From: Propionibacteriaceae bacterium
GTDB taxonomy: Bacteria; Actinomycetota; Actinomycetes; Propionibacteriales; Propionibacteriaceae
Length of the DNA: 9,909 nt
NCBI GenBank assembly: GCA_030538175.1
Contig: JAUNUL010000083.1
Coordinates: 1-9,909 of the forward strand
Direction: 5' to 3'
In this document: piece after piece, positions 6,334-9,909 of the stretch
Position numbering within the stretch: the first letter of the stretch is position 1
How the letters are laid out: every line of letters starts with the position of its first letter
Made by a program: the position numbers and the translations under genes
Notes under the pieces: generated by a model
What the model saw: only the letters and a program-made list of their open reading frames with translations
Database searches by the model: none
Told to the model about the DNA's origin: nothing

Positions 6334-8556
6334 TCACGCGCGGCCACCCAGACGGGCCATGATCTCGTTGAAGGTGGCCGAGGGGCGCATGACCGCCATG
6401 GTCTTGTCGAAGTCCGGGCGATAGTAGCCGCCGATGTCGGCCGGCTCGCCCTGGACCGCGATCAGTTCCTCGTTGATCTGCTGAGCGTTGTCCTCCAGCG
6501 CGGCTGCGATGGGCTGGAACGCCTTCGCCAGCTCGGGATCGGTTTCCTGCCGAGCGAGCTCCTTGGCCCAATAGAGGGCGAGCCAGAAGTGGCTGCCGCG
6601 GTTGTCGATCTGACCCAGCTTGCGGGCCGGCGACTTGTTTTCCAGCAGCAGTTTCTCGGTGGCCTTGTCGAGCGCATCGCCGAGCACTGCCGCACCCTCG
6701 TTATCGGTGGTCTCGGCCAGGTGCCGCAGGCTTTCTGCCAGCGCCAGGAACTCACCGAGGGAATCCCACCGCAGATAGTTCTCCTTGACCAACTGCTGCA
6801 CGTGCTTGGGCGCGGAACCGCCGGCACCGGTCTCGAACAGGCCACCCCCAGCCATCAGGGGCACGACCGACAGCATCTTGGCCGATGTGCCCAACTCGAG
6901 GATGGGGAACAGATCGGTGTTGTAGTCCCGGAGCACGTTGCCCGTCACCGAGATGGTGTTGAGCCCCTTGCGCATGCGGAACAGTGCATGCTCACACGCG
7001 TCGGCCGGGTGCATGAACAGGATGCGCAGGCCCTCGGTGTCATGCTCGGCCAGATAGCGCTTCACGATCCGCTTCAACGTCCGGTCATGGGCGCGGGAGC
7101 GGTCGAGCCAGAACACGGTTGAGTCGCCGGTCGCGCGGGAGCGGGTGACCGCCAGCTTGACCCAGTCGCGAATCGCGGCATCGGTGGTCGTGCACGCCCG
7201 CCAGATGTCGCCCGGATCGACAATGTCGTCCATCAACACATCGCCGGCGGAGTTGAGCACCTGGATGGTGCCATGGAACGGGATCTCGAACGTCTTGTCG
7301 TGCGAGCCGTATTCCTCGGCCTTCTGGGCCATCAGGCCAACGTTGGCGACCGAGCCCATCGTGCGCGGATCCAACGCACCGTTCTCGCGGCAATCCTCGA
7401 TGACCGCCTGATAGACCTCGCCATAGGACGAATCCGGCAGCACCGCGAGTGTGTCGTCCTCCTCGCCGTCCGGGCCCCACATGTGACCCGAGTTGCGGAT
7501 CATCGCCGGCATCGACGCGTCGACGATGACATCGCTCGGCACATGCAGGTTGGTGATGCCCTTGTCCGAATCGACCATGGCCAGGCGCGGACCCTTGGCC
7601 AGGGCCTCGTCGAACGCCGCGCGGATGTCCTCACCCTCGGGCAGGTCCTTGAGCTTCTCGAAGATGCTGGCCAGGCCGTTGTTCGGGTTGATGCCGGCGG
7701 CCTCCATCACGTGGCCGTATTCCTTGAAGACGTCAGTGAAGAAGACGCGGATCACATGGCCGAACATGATCGGGTCGGAGACCTTCATCATGGTGGCCTT
7801 GAGGTGGACGGAGAACAGGACGTTCTCCTGGCGGGCGCGACGGATCTGTCGCCGCAGGAACGCCTTGAGTGAGCCGACTGCCATGAAGGTCGAGTCGACA
7901 ACGTCGCCCGCCTGGACCGGCAGCGACTCCAGAAGCACTTCGACCTTGCCGAGGGGAGAGACGAGCTGGACGGTCAGGACGTCGTCCTGGGTCATCACGA
8001 TCGTCTGCTCGTTGCCGTGGAAGTCGTCGTCCTTCATGTGGGCGACGTTGGTGCGCGACTCTGGGTCCCAGGCACCCATCCAGTGCGGATGCGCCTGGGC
8101 ATAGCGCTTGACCGCGGCGGGGGCGCGCCGGTCGGAGTTGCCCTCGCGGAGCACGGGGTTGACCGCGGAACCCTTGACCGCGTCATAGCGGGCCCGGATC
8201 GCCTTTTCCTCGTCGCTCTTGGGGTTGTCCGGGTATTCCGGCAACTCATAGCCCTGGGCCTGCAGTTCGGCGATGGCCGCGCGCATCTGCGGCACCGATG
8301 CCGAGATGTTGGGCAGCTTGATGATGTTCGCGTCCGGGGACTGGGTCAGTTCACCCAGCTCGGCCAAGGCGTCATCGACGCGCAGATCCTCGGGCAGTTC
8401 GTCACTGAACGCGGCGAGGATGCGGCCGGCCAACGAAATATCGCGGACCTCGACGTTGACCCCGGCCGTGGATGTGAACGCATCCACGATCGGCTTGAAG
8501 GAGTAGGTCGCCAGCAGCGGTGCTTCATCGGTCAACGTGTAGATGATCTTGGGCAT
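6334..8556 (-). CDS. icd: NADP-dependent isocitrate dehydrogenase, monomeric type
   Basis: Cytoplasmic TCA-cycle enzyme converting isocitrate and NADP+ to 2-oxoglutarate, CO2 and NADPH. The 740-aa product has the full length of the monomeric (type II) family and its motifs throughout. The isocitrate-site pattern gives Ser130, Asn133, Arg137 and Arg143; further expected residues are Lys253 in HLKATMM, Asp346 in [10 protein letters not shown], Tyr416 in EEYGSHD, and Arg543/Asp544/Asp548 in [12 protein letters not shown]-site His585, Arg596 and Arg645 are at the expected places in [10 protein letters not shown] and after it. These positions match, from memory, those described for the Corynebacterium and Azotobacter enzymes. 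The start at ATG 8556 ([13 protein letters not shown]) has AGGAGG 5 nt upstream and gives the family's N-terminus. The open frame continues upstream to 8691, but that extension is unlike the family and overlaps the neighbouring gene. Nothing suggests loss of function. Confidence 0.97.
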   Translation of the reverse strand: MPKIIYTLTDEAPLLATYSFKPIVDAFTSTAGVNVEVRDISLAGRILAAFSDELPEDLRVDDALAELGELTQSPDANIIKLPNISASVPQMRAAIAELQAQGYELPEYPDNPKSDEEKAIRARYDAVKGSAVNPVLREGNSDRRAPAAVKRYAQAHPHWMGAWDPESRTNVAHMKDDDFHGNEQTIVMTQDDVLTVQLVSPLGKVEVLLESLPVQAGDVVDSTFMAVGSLKAFLRRQIRRARQENVLFSVHLKATMMKVSDPIMFGHVIRVFFTDVFKEYGHVMEAAGINPNNGLASIFEKLKDLPEGEDIRAAFDEALAKGPRLAMVDSDKGITNLHVPSDVIVDASMPAMIRNSGHMWGPDGEEDDTLAVLPDSSYGEVYQAVIEDCRENGALDPRTMGSVANVGLMAQKAEEYGSHDKTFEIPFHGTIQVLNSAGDVLMDDIVDPGDIWRACTTTDAAIRDWVKLAVTRSRATGDSTVFWLDRSRAHDRTLKRIVKRYLAEHDTEGLRILFMHPADACEHALFRMRKGLNTISVTGNVLRDYNTDLFPILELGTSAKMLSVVPLMAGGGLFETGAGGSAPKHVQQLVKENYLRWDSLGEFLALAESLRHLAETTDNEGAAVLGDALDKATEKLLLENKSPARKLGQIDNRGSHFWLALYWAKELARQETDPELAKAFQPIAAALEDNAQQINEELIAVQGEPADIGGYYRPDFDKTMAVMRPSATFNEIMARLGGRA

Positions 8557-8561
8557 CCAGT

Positions 8562-8567
8562 CCTCCT
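8562..8567 (-). promoter_or_regulatory. Ribosome binding site of icd
   Basis: AGGAGG on the minus strand, 5 nt before the ATG at 8556. It fixes the icd start at 8556 instead of the longer open-frame start at 8691. Confidence 0.8.
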
Positions 8568-8571
8568 CTGT

Positions 8572-8599
8572 CCCGCGGAAAGCGGGGTCGTCTCCCCGC
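8572..8599 (-). promoter_or_regulatory. Mutually exclusive hairpins in the icd leader
   Basis: Read along the minus strand the order is GCGGGG (8599-8594), a 6-nt loop, CCCCGC (8587-8582), a TTTCC loop, GCGGG (8576-8572), then ACAG and the AGGAGG ribosome site. The central C-rich block can pair perfectly with either flanking G-rich block but not both. The upstream pair (6 bp) could also serve as terminator of the metalloprotease gene, which stops 45 bp before it. The downstream pair would put a stem 4 nt from the ribosome site. Pairing is visible in the sequence; a regulatory role is inference. Confidence 0.4.
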
Positions 8600-8600
8600 G

Positions 8601-8606
8601 AGCCTA
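8601..8606 (-). promoter_or_regulatory. Candidate -10 element of icd
   Basis: TAGGCT on the minus strand within the context TTCGATAGGCTCG, a common actinobacterial -10 form. It would place the transcription start near 8594, giving a leader of roughly 38 nt. No good -35 hexamer is seen at 17-18 nt, so confidence is limited. Confidence 0.4.
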
Positions 8607-8644
8607 TCGAACCAGCCTGCACGCCGCCGGAACAGTGGGGAAGG

Positions 8645-9909
8645 TCAGCGGCCCTTGACTGCGCAGGACTGCTGGGTGCCGACGGCGCCACCGAACTCCC
8701 GACCGCCGAAGATGTTGGACTTCACATAGTCGTAGTAGGCCGCGTGCTGGTTGGAGTCGAACGGATTGTCGGCCGCGCAGCGGGCCACGTAGTAGCCGAC
8801 CGCGTCGGCGAAGCTCTCGGTCGAGTTGGAGCCATAGGAGCTGACTGGGCCCTTGGCCGTCCAGACCTTGTTGTACGCCTGCCAGTACGCCGGCTCGCTG
8901 TGCCGGTCGGCGTTCAGCGAGTGCGCCAGCTCGTGGATGATCAACCGGACCAATCGGCCCCGGTCGCCGTCGGCGTACCCCTGACGGAACTTCTCGAAGT
9001 CGAGTGTGAGCGTCTTGGTGCGCGTCAGGCCATAGTCACCCCAGGCCCAGGAGCGCGTGGGCAGGGAGCTGATCTCCAAGCCGCCACCGTTGCCCGCCTT
9101 GACCCGATCCAGATAGTCGGTGCAGTCGACGGCATCCAGCGTCTCCGCGAACAGCTTCACGACCGGCCGGTAGTCGTTGGCGCGCCACTGCGGTCCGGTG
9201 AGTTCGAAACCCCACTGACGCTGCGCGCCATCAGCGATCTGGGCGGCGCTCATGTCATCGGTGATCCGGAAGTCGATCGAGCACGGCTGCGGGATCCCGG
9301 CCACGACCGAGATCTCGTTCAGTGACTGGGACGTCACCGGCGGCACGGTGACCTCGGTGACCGGAGCCTGGGCGACCGGGGCGGCAGGTTTCGGGACCGC
9401 GACCTCCTTGGTCACCTCGTCGGCGGCCAGGGAGGGCACCGCGGAGGCGATGACCGGCAGCACATGGGGTGCGATCGCCGTGATGCCGACGACGATCGTG
9501 GCCAGGCCGCCGACCATGAAGCCCAGATGGGGACGGCGCGCTCGGGCCGGCAGGTGGTGGATGTCCGCCCCCCGCTGCCGCGGGACGATGCGATGTTCGG
9601 TCGTGGGGTCATCGGACAAGGCGCGGGCAGGTCGGGGATCGTCCGCAGGGGAGCCGCCATCCCCGGCATCTGCCGTATTGGACTCTGCATCCGCCGTATC
9701 TGCAGCACTGGACTCGGCATCCGCGGCATCTTCGTCTTCCGCGGTCAGCCCGGAGTCGGCCTGCGAGTCCGGTGCGGGGTCCGGGTCAGGGTCGGGATCG
9801 TCGTCCTCAGCACTCTCTGGTGCCGGGGTGGGGTCGGCCATCGCCTCGTCGATCCACGCACGACTCGGAGCAGCGTCGATCTCCTCAGGGGCGGGATCGG
9901 GAGCAAAAC
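8645..9909 (-). CDS. Membrane-anchored putative zinc metalloprotease (HExxH), 5' end outside the window
   Basis: Numbering is from the ATG at 9841, but the frame stays open without a stop to the window edge (9909) and that ATG has only a weak GAGG 2 nt upstream, so the true start probably lies further right. Order of parts: an acidic low-complexity region rich in Asp, Glu, Ala and Pro (1-80, including [10 protein letters not shown]); a basic stretch RARRPH (100-105); one membrane helix (about 107-135); a Pro/Val/Ala-rich stalk (140-170); and an exported domain (about 175-398). That domain has the zincin motif HELAH (303-307) and downstream [18 protein letters not shown] (334-351), where Glu342 is a candidate third zinc ligand. 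This layout recalls the lethal-factor-like (ATLF) zincins. Four cysteines (187, 240, 355, 393) could form two disulfides outside the cell. Topology by the positive-inside rule is N-terminus in, catalytic domain out. The protease fold is likely; substrate unknown. It stops 88 bp before icd. Confidence 0.75.
   Translation of the reverse strand, partial: FAPDPAPEEIDAAPSRAWIDEAMADPTPAPESAEDDDPDPDPDPAPDSQADSGLTAEDEDAADAESSAADTADAESNTADAGDGGSPADDPRPARALSDDPTTEHRIVPRQRGADIHHLPARARRPHLGFMVGGLATIVVGITAIAPHVLPVIASAVPSLAADEVTKEVAVPKPAAPVAQAPVTEVTVPPVTSQSLNEISVVAGIPQPCSIDFRITDDMSAAQIADGAQRQWGFELTGPQWRANDYRPVVKLFAETLDAVDCTDYLDRVKAGNGGGLEISSLPTRSWAWGDYGLTRTKTLTLDFEKFRQGYADGDRGRLVRLIIHELAHSLNADRHSEPAYWQAYNKVWTAKGPVSSYGSNSTESFADAVGYYVARCAADNPFDSNQHAAYYDYVKSNIFGGREFGGAVGTQQSCAVKGR
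9665..9724 (-). repeat. Two-copy 30-nt tandem repeat in the acidic domain
   Basis: Inside the acidic region of the metalloprotease gene a 30-nt unit occurs twice back to back. It encodes [10 protein letters not shown] (residues 40-49) followed by [10 protein letters not shown] (50-59). The copies share GCGGATGC, GAGTCCA and CAGAT blocks at the DNA level, so the second copy looks like a duplication, not just similar amino-acid composition. Confidence 0.6.

Noticed and set aside
6136..7122. 328-codon plus-strand open frame crossing the gap after icd
   Set aside because: Mostly antisense to icd, with no ribosome site or domain; it is open only because stops are rare at this GC content.
8557..8691. 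N-terminal extension of the isocitrate dehydrogenase frame (785 aa instead of 740)
   Set aside because: The extra 45 residues are unlike the family, cross the leader hairpins and overlap the end of the metalloprotease gene. The ATG at 8556 has a strong ribosome site and gives the family N-terminus and length.

Overview
The window reads as chromosomal DNA from a high-GC Gram-positive bacterium (Actinomycetota). The bases are strongly G/C-rich with third-position G/C preference, the identifiable starts include ATG and GTG with AGGAGG-type ribosome sites, and a TANNNT promoter element lies about 7 nt before one start codon, as in actinobacterial leaderless genes. The full-length monomeric NADP isocitrate dehydrogenase fits this. 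The family cannot be fixed from the sequence; a propionibacterial or related lineage is only a guess. No insertion sequence, phage gene, CRISPR array, tRNA or rRNA was seen.

Layout. Gene 1 (plus strand, 70-759) is a small TRIC/UPF0126 cation-channel protein. It converges on a minus-strand block across a 43-bp junction containing three near-identical 12-nt repeats. Read in the direction of transcription (right to left), the minus strand carries: a membrane-anchored putative zincin metalloprotease cut by the right edge (8645-9909); monomeric isocitrate dehydrogenase icd (6334-8556); a DUF480-methyltransferase fusion (4933-6198); a patatin-like protein with an NTF2/SnoaL-like tail (3550-4875); and a P2-type cation-transporting ATPase (803-3514).

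Transcription units (inferred). A GC-rich hairpin at 6265-6297 follows icd and probably separates it from the next unit. That unit likely starts at a leaderless GTG (6198) and runs methyltransferase, patatin, ATPase with gaps of 57 and 35 bp. icd has its own candidate -10 element and a hairpin-capable leader just before its ribosome site.

How the genes work together. icd is central metabolism (TCA cycle and NADPH supply). The ATPase and TRIC protein both handle cations at the membrane but are convergent, not co-transcribed. The patatin protein may act on lipids or esters, but its catalytic motifs are altered. I see no defence island or dedicated new system. The most unusual points are the two domain fusions, the altered ion-site residues of the ATPase, the acidic-tailed membrane zincin, and the structured junctions.
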